The translations under genes and the position numbers were made by a program. Below the pieces are notes generated by a model that was given only the letters and a program-made list of their open reading frames with translations, did no database searches and was not told the origin of the DNA. 64,000 nt of DNA. Origin: Hanleya hanleyi. Lineage: Eukaryota; Mollusca; Polyplacophora; Lepidopleurida; Hanleyidae. This document shows positions 1 to 10,500 of this stretch, piece after piece; positions within the stretch are counted from its first letter, which is position 1; each line of letters starts with the position of its first letter. The stretch spans positions 62,001 through 126,000 of the forward strand of contig JAVTVY010036957.1 of assembly GCA_036873755.1 (NCBI GenBank), read 5' to 3'.

Positions 1-410
1 ATCTCAGGATCGGTCACGTATAAGAACGTTTATAGGTCACCTGGGAAAAGGACAAGTTACATGTATACAGAAAATGATTTTCATTTCATCTCATTTGTTT
101 GAAGATTGGGTCCCAGTCAACGAGTTAGCACAAAAATTGAAGAGCATGTAGCTGCCGACTTGCGTATACCAAAACGAATTTTATGCAGACAGCTATTTCA
201 CATCATCCACATATATCTTGCGCCAAACAAAATTATAGACAGATGTCTTTCGTAGCATAGCTGTGAGTCATTCCTAGTTACCGTGCATCCTATGAGGGTT
301 GAACATGTTATATCGTTAAAGTTGTATGCATGTATGTGCCAGGTTCCTATATCCAACGCAATGTATTTGGTAGTCTAGAAATCTTTTTTTTTTTTTACCT
401 TAGTTTACTG
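1..410. other. Unassigned intron-like sequence
   Basis: No open frame, exon or repeat with a second copy in the window was recognised. A T-run lies near 385-396. Nothing further can be supported. Confidence 0.5.
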
Positions 411-414
411 GAAT

Positions 415-830
415 ATAAGAGAATATACTACTATATTAAGGGAATCTCCCAGTAAGATAAGGTTATATACATATGATATTGAGAAAATATTCCCCTGTAA
501 TAAGGGAATATACTGATCTATTGAGGGGAATCCTCTCCTGCCGTACGGGAATGTATCTATTATATTGAAGCAATCTTCCCGTATTAGACAATACACATAT
601 ACGATATTGAGATAATCGTTCACGTTAATAAGGAAATATTTATTATTTTTCTTAAGTCAATACATATATTGAGGTAATATTTCCATGGGAACATACCTAA
701 TGTATCCAGGGGATTTTCCCTCATTATACAAGGTACATGATACTGAAGTAATCCTCACAGCTATTATGGGAATATACATGTACCTGGTAGATATTTCCCC
801 ATATTATAAGGCAGTGTGTACATCACAGGC
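415..830. repeat. Degenerate AT-rich minisatellite, period about 42 bp
   Basis: The word ATTGAGG or a close variant recurs at about 434, 478, 520, 563, 605 and 668, i.e. steps of 42-44 bp with one longer gap, each followed by AAT and a CCC/GGG-AATATAC stretch. Weaker copies continue to about 830. Units are diverged, so the array is old. The short open frames across it are products of the repetition and are not genes. Confidence 0.7.
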
Positions 831-1492
831 CCTCAAAACAAGAGGTTTTTTTTGGGGGGGGGGGGATTTTAGGGTGAAGTGTCTCTTATATATATAGCCC
901 CATGCTGTGTTTCTATATAGAGAATGGGGTTATGTATAGAGACCCCATATTTCGACAAAACACCCTAAATCTAAAATCAGTTGAGAGTCGCGCCTTCGTG
1001 ATAGTGAAATGGACACCATGTCGCTATTTTGTCAGCGAGACTCCCGGTAAAGTTTGTTCGATATACAGTTCAAGTTCGAACGCTAGAATGAGAATAGAGT
1101 CAATTTGTACAAGTGTAATCACGTTAACGATGTATGCTAAAGAGGTCGTAATATACGTGATCGTATCAGTGGGATTTATCGAAATGATCAACCACTATGC
1201 TACTTAATGGAAACGATTAGTGAACTAATTTTGGTAATCATTTCATACAAGATCTGTTCATTGTAAACCAGAAATTAAAATAATTATGAGCTTTTTACAT
1301 TTCATTGAGGAGCATAGATAGAATATAAATCTAATCAGATTGTGGTGATATCAGCCCCCACCTTAACCTATCATTTCACATTTAGAACCTGGTGAGAACC
1401 AAATGTACATGTGTTTAGGTCGACAAATTCCTCGTCAACATACGATTATTTTGTGTAAAACTTATTCTGGTTTCCACAGATCTTTATATGCT
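831..1492. other. Unassigned sequence with a G12 run
   Basis: A T-run followed by twelve G lies at 847-865. An open frame of about 100 codons (902-1207) has no recognisable domain, no consistent codon bias and no splice context, so it is not called as a gene. Confidence 0.4.
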
Positions 1493-2520
1493 TTACCCTA
1501 CCTGAACTGGGGGTCATTATGTCCCCCCCCCCCCCCCTCCCCCCCCCCTCCTCCCTCCCCAACCTCACGAAACTTTTTTCCCTATCTCCGGAACGACAAA
1601 AAAATGAAAGCTGGCCCTCCGAGACATTTTCGTTTATCATATTGGGGTTATTTCGAGCTTATTTGCCTAACCTCCCGAATAGAGGATCATGGGTAAATTC
1701 AAGATGTCGGCCATGTAGTGTACCCAACCTGTAACCATCTCGGTCATCTATACGCGGTAAGACTGACCCTGGGATCGTGTGTATCCATATTCAGCCTACT
1801 TTCGGCAACTGCGGGAGGGAATTTCCATAAATCAATACAACGTGACTTCGTCAGCCAATCAGCTAAAGTCTACCGACGTAACCCCAACATAACTCGCCAT
1901 TTTCGAGTCATGTGATGAACTACTTGTTCAAAATTTCAGATCCACCACACCTCTTGGATGATACGAAAGTTATACATACCTATATATTGTTGTACGCCCA
2001 GGCAATATCTGTTTCAGAAGTGGTATGAAAACCTGTAATTTATCAGATTTCTCGGGTCTGTTCTCCGCCGGATGAAGGCCGAACAGAATCCGGTAAAATA
2101 CTGGATATCGCTCCGCGATAATGGAGACACACGATTCGCAAGCCATCTTATGGATGGCGAAGTGTACGCAAATGGTAGTGTACCAGAAAAGTGATGTTTT
2201 CGTCATTCCTGCTTTTGTTCGAGAAAAATTGGGTAAAATCTATTCTATTTCACATCAGACTATTATTTACTAATTTATCATGCAGGTTTTGCAAAGAAAA
2301 CACATAAATAATAATTCGAAAAATCTGACCGGAAAATCGGCCATAAAATGCCTGTCACTGTGACGTCATCAAAGCTGTCATCTCGTTTTTTTAAGTTTTT
2401 TTTTTTACATTTTCTGGTAAGGCTGACCCAGAGGTATAGTATGGTAAATTTCAGCGTCCTAGCTCAAGGGCGAAATGGCCCTCAGGCCTGGACAGGTCCC
2501 AAAAAGCCCAGGCCAGATAA
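1493..2520. mobile_element. Family M TIR element, copy 1, with a nested insertion
   Basis: The left end TTACCCTACCTGAACTGGG and the right end GCCCAGGCCAGATAA form imperfect inverted termini, matching copies at 36029-37662 and 60487-60920. Internal landmarks shared with the other copies, in order: a C-run, 'CGGAACGACAAAAA', 'GGATCATGGGTAAATTC', 'AAAGTGATGTTTTCGTCAT', 'CACATCAGACTATTATTTA', and 'TATAGTATGGTAAATTTCAG'. No transposase is visible, so it is a non-autonomous DNA element of unknown superfamily. It is split by the 452-bp insertion at 1724-2175. Confidence 0.75.
1724..2175. mobile_element. 452-bp insertion flanked by an 8-bp direct repeat
   Basis: TAGTGTAC occurs at 1716-1723 and again at 2176-2183, exactly where the family M consensus is interrupted (left GGCCATG, right CAGAAAAGTGATG). 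This is what an 8-bp target-site duplication looks like. An 8-bp TSD is typical of hAT elements, but the ends (CCAACCTGTAA and CGCAAATGG) make a poor inverted pair and no transposase is present, so the superfamily is uncertain. Confidence 0.6.
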
Positions 2521-3635
2521 TAAAATGGTGTATTTTTTCTGAACTCCTATGGATAAAGATGTCTCCATTACATTCGAACTATGTCTGTAGAGCCAAAGTG
2601 AACCGCGTTCAAGGCTTAAACTGTATGTTTATATATATACGTTTGATGGTTCTTAAATCATCCGTAGATAAACCCCGATGGGATCTGTGTCATTTGCAGC
2701 TAATTAAGTCACATGGAAGACGTATTGGATGTTGGGATCATTTTAAATTGACCAAGACTGTCATCTCTCCAGAGATCGTCTCGGAGAAATCCCAGAATCT
2801 CGCAGGTAACTTGAGACGATCGATCCAACATGGGTTTAGTTTTCTTTGCTTACATGTAGCAGTGGACATTTCTACGCAGAAGGTAGTTTCGGTCTCTCAA
2901 TACGACAGAAGACTTGAGGCGCGCATGAGACACAGATATCGGCGCCTGGGGCTTTTTCGGAACATTTGACGAGAAATTGTGAAATTAAATAATATTTAAA
3001 ATTACATGAAATCAGTACCGGTCTATCGTTTTTGGAAATTATATGGTAAATTATATATTGTGTGACTACAGCTATGAGACTAGAGCTCTACCATCACTGG
3101 TTGAGTGGAAACATTTTCAGTTTTGTTGAGCTAAAAGAGGCACACAACTCGTGGATTTCAATCTTTTCTCTCCACGACAGATCACATAACTTAATTAAAT
3201 AGCTATCTCATAACATTTCAGATAATCAATGACGGATCGTCCAATAACAAAGTCTTCTATGAAGGTGGAATAAACCTGAACGATCTTATCTTGGTTTCTT
3301 GTGGTGCTGATTTGGCAACTTCCGGTCAATTCTCCGAAAATGTGCATCATCCGCGCATCATGACTTCCGTCGCCTCTAGGAACTGTAACGACTTTCTATG
3401 GTTCAAGTTTTCCTTACATTTCTAGATGTCGTTGACGTACATTTCCTTCTCTCTATGAGTGAAGAATATCCGCTGCACCATTGGAGATATTGTGACTACG
3501 TTGCTTTCTTGACAATCTCTTGAAATGCATTGAAATCAATTTGTTTCAGCAAATTGCAGACTTGGTATTTCTTTGGGTCTCTATCTCGTGTACTGGTACT
3601 TTAGGGTTTTGCCAACAAAATGTTTTTCTGTGCAG
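2521..3635. other. Unassigned; one unrecognised open frame
   Basis: An open frame at 2475-2969 (+, 164 codons) begins inside family M and encodes a basic peptide with no domain I recognise. A second open stretch, 3222-3425, follows a TTTCAG acceptor but has no phase-compatible donor. Neither has enough support to be called coding. Confidence 0.35.
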
Positions 3636-3798
3636 ATGATTCAACTAAAGGAGCGGGGAGGGGGCAGCGTTTACGCCGTCAAATACAAATTGAATGTCAA
3701 TAAGGCCGGATTTGAGAGAATGTTTGATGATTCGACGAAGACCACGAGGCAGAGTGACGTCATCGACCCGGAAATGCGTTTCGGATACACCCGGAAAT
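3636..3798 (+). CDS. Candidate internal exon, possibly upstream of the Ig exon
   Basis: A good acceptor (TTTTTCTGTGCAG) precedes 3636. The 163-nt segment is open only in phase 0 and is more GC-rich than its surroundings, with a coding-like look: MIQLKERGGGSVYAVKYKLN, then a stretch ending DPEMRFGYTRK. The donor would be AAAT|GTAATG at 3799, a weak site. It would exit in phase 1, which is the phase the Ig exon at 59968 needs, giving a Ser-Pro-Glu-Phe junction. I do not recognise the peptide. The alternative is a chance open stretch; the phase match favours an exon only modestly, since one phase in three would fit. Confidence 0.4.
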
Positions 3799-4496
3799 GT
3801 AATGTCACTCAACCAATTGCAATAATACTACTTTGGCAAGTCTGGCTCGTTTGTTATTATTGCAATATCCGACTCAATAAAACTTGTATTCCACTAGACT
3901 GCTCTCAAACCGTTCTGTTTGGCATGATGAAACTACCGATAGAATCTATAAATACACACTTAGAAATTTCGGTTCTTCTTGGCTCTTCAGAGCATTTTGG
4001 TTTTACACAGAACCAACGCTGGTTCAACGGGGAATAATTTTCAGTTCTTTTTACCGTGTTCTTCGTAAGATTTTCGTTCCACCTGTGAAACAGTCACAGA
4101 TACGTGAATAAGTAGAAATACAAGAGAAAACAGAACCATGTAGAGTAATAGACACTGATTCATCAGTTTGATCATCGGTCAGGTTCCTTGTCAATATGGC
4201 TTAATTTACACTCTGATATCAAGTAAGATGACGTCGTACTTTTTTGCCGAAAATACTGGACGAATAAGGCATGCTTATTATGTCATTTAGCTGTCTTGAA
4301 GAGCTCAACAGCGATACAACAATCGATGTATTCGCGAATGATTTTCACTTAAGTATGAAGATGGTCTTTCGGGTCCATCAGATTATAATTATTCGGTAAC
4401 ACGCACTGTAACAATCCATCTATAAAACTGAACAGGCTGCCCTATAAAGTGTTGTGAGTTTTTTTTCATACTAATGTGAAAATCGATTGCATCATT
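3799..4496. other. Unassigned intron-like sequence
   Basis: No dispersed-family landmark is seen. The open frame running on from the candidate exon to 4037 is regarded as read-through into an intron. Confidence 0.4.
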
Positions 4497-4995
4497 AAAC
4501 TTACCAGGCCTTGAGGGAGCCATTATTGTCCAAACTAATCTTTCTACAGTATCTCCGGAACGACAAAAAATGCCGAGCTGACACTCCGTGACTTTGCAGT
4601 TTGTCATATCTGGGTCATGTTGAGCCTATTTGCATACCACCCCGAGCAGAGGATCATGGGTAAATTCAAAATGGCGTCCAAGTGGGGTACCAGAAAAGTG
4701 ATGTTTTCATCATTTTTGCTTTCTCGCGAGGAGAAGACAAAACACTATTTTATTTCACATCAGATTATTATTTACTGATTTATCATGTAGTTTTTGCGAA
4801 TAAATAAAATTACAATTATATAAATAAAATTCGAAAAATTTAAAAAAAAAATTGACCAAAAATGTCGTTTTTGAAAATGACGTCATTGTGACGTCATCAA
4901 AGCGGTCATATTCGATTAAAAACAAAATTCTGGTGAAGCTTGACCCAAGGGTATAGTATGATAAGTTTCACCTCCTTAGTTAAAGGGATAAGAAA
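4497..4995. mobile_element. Family M, copy 2 (decayed)
   Basis: It starts at CTTACCAGGCCTTGAGGG and carries the family landmarks CGGAACGACAAAAAATG, AGAGGATCATGGGTAAATTC, CCAGAAAAGTGATGTTTTC, CACATCAGATTATTATTTA and GGTATAGTATGATAAGTTTC. The right terminal inverted repeat is no longer legible. Confidence 0.7.
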
Positions 4996-5224
4996 AATAA
5001 TTACGGCAGTTCCCAAAACTAATATTCCAAATTGTGACACCTTAATTAGCCTGTTCTTGAGTCGGTTTGACATATTCCCCGCAAGATCTTGAACAACGCA
5101 GGTGTGTCAGATTTGCTCTTTTTGATTTAAATAGCGGCCGGCTATGCCTCACTGTGAGGGCTGTGGAAATATCAGGTTTGCAATATGAACGCTCGATAGA
5201 TATGACAGCCGTTACGGTGAACCT

Positions 5225-5430
5225 TGCCAGGCTTGGGCAATTTGGAGTCTGTCCCAGCTGGGGCCCTTATATTTTCTTCGTTTTTTTTTCGAGAAAAATG
5301 CGAAAAATACTCAGACAAGACCGAAACACCACATTCAAAGAACACCTCATGGACGCCATTTGGAATTTAACCAGCATCCTTTGTTTAAGATTATGCAAAT
5401 AGTCTCAAAATTACGCCAATAGGATTAGCA
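5225..5430. mobile_element. Family M, copy 3 (fragment)
   Basis: The segment opens with CCTTGCCAGGCTTGGGC and GGAGTCTGTCCCAGC, closely matching the start of the copy at 61937, and ends with 'GCCATTTGGAATTTAACC' and 'TTATGCAAATAGTCTC', the family segment normally in mid-element. It is an internally deleted fragment. Confidence 0.55.
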
Positions 5431-5505
5431 GCAAAGTCAAAGTTTTATATCTCTTGTTCTCCCCGTTCGGCAGCTGCTCTGGAAAATTTGATAGAGGGGC
5501 ATATA

Positions 5506-5879
5506 ACAGGTTAGGGGGATCCCGCTCTCTAAAATGGAGGTAAAAAGGGTCGTTTTCGCTCAATAAATCAGTTCACATAATGAATTCAGCAAAATCCTCT
5601 GGAGGCGCATACAGACATATCTATCCGCATTAAATGGTGATAGAAAAGTAAATTGCCATCTACATGTATCTAATTTGCATAATAATAGGTCAAACATCCT
5701 TCACGCTGTTTAAACAACACTGGCTGGTTCTTCACATGGCAAATTAATTTTATGATATGGAACAATAGCTAAATCAATGCGCCTGAAATTTTGATGCATT
5801 GGTTAAAAAGGAATCGAAATTATTGAGCAAAAACGACCTTTTTACCCCCAGTTTAGAGAGCGAGATCGCCCTAACCTGT
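5506..5879. mobile_element. 374-bp MITE with about 62-bp TIRs
   Basis: The left arm ACAGGTTAGGGGGATCCCGC pairs with the right arm ending GCGAGATCGCCCTAACCTGT, and the match continues inward through TCTCTAAA, GGTAAAAAGG, CGTTTT and GCTCAATAA. ATA is present immediately outside both ends (5503-5505 and 5880-5882), a likely 3-bp target duplication. There is no coding sequence. Confidence 0.8.
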
Positions 5880-5882
5880 ATA

Positions 5883-7368
5883 AAGGCCCCCGCCAGTCCA
5901 CATAACCCGTACTTGCCCGAAACACCATTTGCACCATATATTCCAACTCAGAATTTATGCTGATACCAGCATACAATATCCTGGTCAATTCATCTGTACC
6001 ATTAACAATCATAAAATGTGTCTATCTGTCTGTTTTGTCATAGCTTGATAACCACGCGATGTAGAGATGCAATATATACGCCAGTCGAAATGTGTTCATA
6101 CAGAAATTGGCCTATATATATCTTTCACCGGATCCCGAGGGTAGGAGACGACCACGCCCAAATTGTATTTTACTCGGTTATAAGTACATACGATCGACGA
6201 TATAAAGTTAGTGCCGAGTTAAGTGTCGAAACTCGGCATACATGTACATGTATGTTGAAGATGTACGCAGTAATATGAGCATTCGATCCCACATTCAGTA
6301 GACAACCGTTTCCACATTGTGTTTTTCCAATACATGGTTGGTCTTGAATTATATTACCGTAAACGATTGACAAGCTATTCTATTGTGGGACCATCATCTC
6401 TATAGCCATGTTTCGTCTGACAATTCCGTATAATGAGAGAAAATCGGTTTGGCATAGCTATAAGAGCAGTGCCGAGTCAAATTCATGACGTCATGAGGTC
6501 ATAGAATATACCCATATTTGAGCAAATTTGAAGCCAGGCAATGTGTCGTATATTTCATCCCCTTTGAACTCATTTGTATGCATCCGTTATTGTTTTGACT
6601 GGAGCGTGTCATTCCTTCGATCACATCAAAGAAACCGTTCTCCAGCGTTGTCATAAACTTGGCTCGTCTATGAACACGGCGAGGCACGCTATTACGCCAT
6701 CCATTCATTGGTTACTATTTTAAATTGACTGTTCGAGTAATATTATAACTGTACTGCCCTAATCTGCGCGCACAGGGCTTGTACGGGGAATACAGACCTG
6801 GGACTATATCTCACATTAATAGAAATTGTCGTAAAATACATAAGAATACATTTTATTGTTTGGAAAATATAGCGGGTAAAAAATTTACGCTACCAATAAA
6901 ATAATAACAATACAAACGTCGAGATTAGCTTAAACTTTTATCCACGTTTCTTCTATATATTTGTTGGCCAAGCTGGGAAATACCGTAAAATACTTAAGAA
7001 GTATTTCAACAGATTGGTGTGAATATATTACACTGGGCGAAGGGCTCAAATTTTGGAAACCTATTGGAAACTGTAACGTTACGGTCTCCAAGCCAGTTTG
7101 CAACAGATTTCAGAAAATTGAAGCTTGCGTTCTCAGGCAGGCATATCAGGCCCCGAATTTATACAGTATCGTGAAGAGTATACCTAGAATCGATTAGGAG
7201 TTTTTAGTCTATACTACGGTAACCCTAAACTGTCAAATTACTATTAAGCGTATCTACATTGTATATCCATTTTTCTTCTATATATTTTAATCTGCAAACA
7301 AGTTTTCATAATAATAGTATCATGCCATGGTTCAGGTTTTGAAACAAGGTTAGATAGCAGGAGCGCAG
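5883..7368. other. Unassigned; contains one CRE-type palindrome
   Basis: Nothing protein-like or repetitive was recognised. A 14-bp perfect palindrome TCATGACGTCATGA (6483-6496) contains the CREB/ATF consensus TGACGTCA; one such site in about 1.5 kb has little weight. Several short open frames show no domain. Confidence 0.4.
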
Positions 7369-8190
7369 GCAAAAGTACTTCAGGACATTAGCCCTTCAGC
7401 TTATAACTAGCCCTTCACTCACTAGCCCTTCGGCTTATAATTCTGGACAAAAGCCCTTCGACATATAAATTTAATGGTATATGCCAATGAAAAATTGGGA
7501 AAATGATAACTAAATTATAACTATATTATAATTTAATGTTTGGTCATGATGCAATTTTTTATGTTAAAATGAAAAACGGAGGAAATGAGAACAATTCGAC
7601 TATTATAATTTAATGTTTGGTCATGATGCAATTTTTTATGTTAAAATGAAAAACGGAGGAAATGAGAACAATTCGACTATTATAATTTGAAAAACTTCTC
7701 ACTTTCTAGTTTTGGTCTTGATGCAGTTTTTGATGTTAAATAAAATTTATTCAAGTTTCTCAAACTTCACCTAACACTTGACACAAGTAGGACAAGCATC
7801 CATCAGTATGGACTGTCCACCAATTGTGCTAAGACTGCTATGAAAGTGTCGTATGAACACTGTTTCCATAAATTATTGTCCTTGTATAGCTTTGAATTTC
7901 TCAATAGTTCTACATCTAGTAATTGTGATCTATAGTTATATCATAGACATAGTTATATCATAGTTATTGTGCAAAAACATACTTTTAACATGCATCATAT
8001 TTGGTACATATAGAGTCTATACTGTTCTATATTTAATAAAAATAGCATCTGACAAAAGTCATTGTTTTCCCCATTTTTCTTTGGCATTTACCATTAAATT
8101 TATATGCTGAAGGACTTTTGTCCATCATTCAAAATAAGCTGAAAGACTTTTGTCCCGAAGGGCTTTTGTCATGAATCCCAGATTGCATTC
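7369..8190. mobile_element. TIR element built from CAAAAGCCCTTCG subrepeats
   Basis: The left arm (about 7369-7505) and right arm (about 8053-8188) are inverted copies: GGACAAAAGCCCTTCGACAT and ATAAATTTAATGGTA on the left pair with TACCATTAAATTTATATG and GAAGGACTTTTGTCC on the right. Each arm contains several copies of the CCCTTC(A/G)GC word. The interior is AT-rich and non-coding. Exact termini are unclear because the arms carry internal direct repeats. Confidence 0.65.
7524..7688. repeat. 77-bp tandem duplication inside the TIR element
   Basis: TATTATAATTTAATGTTTGG starts at 7524 and again at 7601, and TATTATAATTT restarts at 7678. The two 77-bp units look identical, so this is a recent event within an older element. 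Confidence 0.85.
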
Positions 8191-8439
8191 GGTCACTGGC
8201 ATTTCGAACACTCCCTGATATGAGAGCATGATACTTCAGATACTGCCTGGTATGTCAACAGTGTCTACGTATAATTGTATCGTGCCTAATTCTGCGTGAT
8301 AAATCTAATCCTACTTGTTCAAAATTCCCATTCCACGAGACTTCTTAAATTTACGAAGGCTCTTCTCATCTGTTTTCTTTCCAAAGTTCATGGAATAGTT
8401 TTTCTGATACTGGCGCCGAAGCATAATGCTTTTAGTAGT

Positions 8440-9062
8440 TGGTTATGTTAAAGTCATTTTTGCTTTCGCAACTTGCTATCAAAACCATTGACCCAAGAGT
8501 ATGATATCAGAAAAGTGTCCAGGCTGGTCAATGGAACACGTCTCAGTAATCCTGATACATAACACAGATTAATGATACATATATTATCTGAGCACCTGGT
8601 CCTTTCATGGGGTGTATTACAAAAGGTGTTTACTTTACCAGCACGGTACATTAAAGCTCGAAAGGAAACATCTGGTTTGAAAGGGTACTTTATTGACATC
8701 ACCTCAAGTCATCCAAAAAGCGTTGTCAAAAAACTGTCTTAAAATGCAGCATATTTCCCTATCGTATCTGTACTTCGCCGTATCAAGACCGAAGAACGTT
8801 CAGAAAAGTGTGGGATATCATTGCGCAATGAAGACGCCTGATTTCCTCTTATATATCTGATGGATGGTTTTTAGAACCCATCAGCTAAAACTGGCGTAAC
8901 CAAAAAAGTAGCGCTGAGACGATTCAATGGTTTTTATTGAAGAATAAACATTCCCTAACATCTTCGAAATCGCAATTTCGAATTCCCAATACGTTCAATT
9001 TCAAAGGTTTAAATTTAAAGACTCTTTTGAGAGCGAAGTTCATCGTTCTGTACGCCAATGTA
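8440..9062. repeat. Family X, 5' part
   Basis: The segment parallels 37680-38240: CAGTAATCCTGATACATAAC, GAGCACCTGGTCCT, GGTGTATTACA, then GAATAAACATTCCCTAACATC against the similar ACATTCCCGAGCATC at 38190. It is non-coding and diverged. It continues directly into the duplicated block that starts at 9063. Confidence 0.6.
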
Positions 9063-10500
9063 CAATAAAAACACACCATTACTGTGTAGTATAGACTCGT
9101 AGTCCGGTGGACTCTGAACCCTATGTATAGACCTATCAGTTCTGGAAACCTCACAAATCTGAGCCAACATGACATTTGCTCAGTTCCATTGATCCGTGTT
9201 TGCTCTTCACTGATTTGTTTTGCTTCTGTTTCTTGTAGAGATGTTTCAGTTTTCCTTGTAACTGACCTCGTTAGAAAGCCATTTGTCTGTGGAGATATCG
9301 ATCCAGTATCGGGCTTGAAAGTTCTGTTTCTTCCTCACAAACCTGCGGTATGCATGTCCAGTGGAATCGATGACGCATGAGGCAAACGGCGAACAGCATA
9401 AAATCAATGATCGGCCTCTTGATCGCGGGCACTGTTCTCCAAATAATATATTGAGCTTGTCACACGCTGATCTTTTTTAGAATGAGTTTAGCACTAATTA
9501 CTCCGCCTCCCATACTAGTACACCAGATTACATTCCATGTCAGTTGGTAACCCTTTCGTCATCTACACGCTTAAAACTAAAATGTTAAAACTTACTCGTA
9601 AAGTGTTGAAATAACCCTTTTAGTGTGTCCACAGGGACAGCACTTAAAGAGCAGCCCCTGTGGATACATCTTAAATGGTTATTTCAACACTTTACGAGTA
9701 AGTTTCAACACTTTAGTTTTAAGCGTGTACACGCCGTCATACTGCATTTGGTAACCCTCCATTTTGGTAACCCTCTGCTCACCGGCGGCATGTTGTAGCC
9801 CGTTCACCATCTAGTTATCATCAGCCTGCTTTTGGTAAAGTGCAAAATATGCGAATCTGCAGGGGCTATTGGATATGTAGACGTTATTATTACTGACTGG
9901 AATAGGCCAGCCAACCCGCTCTCCCGACGATTCCTGATGGATGAGAAAATTACCACATGTTGCTAGCCGTAGAACATCGCTAGTTGAATGAATAACTCGT
10001 CTCTTCCGAATCTCGATTGTTCAGCCCCAATTTGCTCTTGAAATTGGTTTTCCCCTAGCGTCCACACAATGTGGACTTAAGAAATGATCAAATAGCTTTC
10101 TTCAGACCGTTTTTACGTATAAGGCCAAGGCGAGGATTGTATGTGTACATGATACCGTTATTTCCTAATGATGCAGTACTTTTATTATCCCTATAGTTAA
10201 GACTTGTCTTCTGTTTTCAGAACATCTAAATAATTATTGTACAGTATATTCTCGGAAGGAATTCCTGAGGCGCGCTTAAAATTTGCCAATATCAAAGACA
10301 CAGAGTCACAAAATCTATAACATGAATTAGTTAAGTATCTGATCAACGTAGAACAATAGAATGTTGTTACACAAATTGTATTGGCTTCATGTTAATACAT
10401 ATTATATGTTATGTATCAATATATATCATGAAAATACAAACATATTTTATATTTTATTTTCCAAATTTTTTATTTTACTTAACTAACTTCAGGTGTCTCT
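9063..10500. repeat. Family X, core part
   Basis: It shows the landmark series found also near 30.8, 41.2, 45.5 and 54.4 kb: CCATTGATCCRTGTTTGCTC, CTTGTAACTGACCTC, AAGCCATTTGTCTG, ATATCGATCCAATATC (variants), GTGGAATCGATGA, TTGGTAACCCTTTC, and 'TTGAATGAATAACTCG'. It contains a mariner-like MITE at 9566. No transposase or RT is visible. The second copy of this segment is at 17559-18960. Confidence 0.8.
9566..9727. mobile_element. 162-bp mariner-like MITE, TA target
   Basis: Near-perfect inverted arms of 51 bp (two mismatches) begin CACGCTTAAAACTAAA and meet around a smaller internal stem. TA lies at 9564-9565 and 9728-9729. Family X copies without the insertion read CATCTACACGCA (for example about 41630), which fits insertion at a TA with duplication. 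This is the Tc1/mariner pattern; no transposase is present. Confidence 0.85.

Noticed and set aside
2475..2969. 164-codon open frame on the + strand
   Set aside because: It starts inside a family M terminus, lacks any recognisable domain or splice context, and has no second support.
3222..3425. 67-codon open stretch after a TTTCAG acceptor
   Set aside because: The best donor (GAAG|GTGGAA at 3265) gives a phase that the next candidate exon at 3636 cannot accept, and no other donor is convincing.
6483..6496. TCATGACGTCATGA as a functional CRE
   Set aside because: It is an isolated site with no promoter context; listed only as a palindrome.
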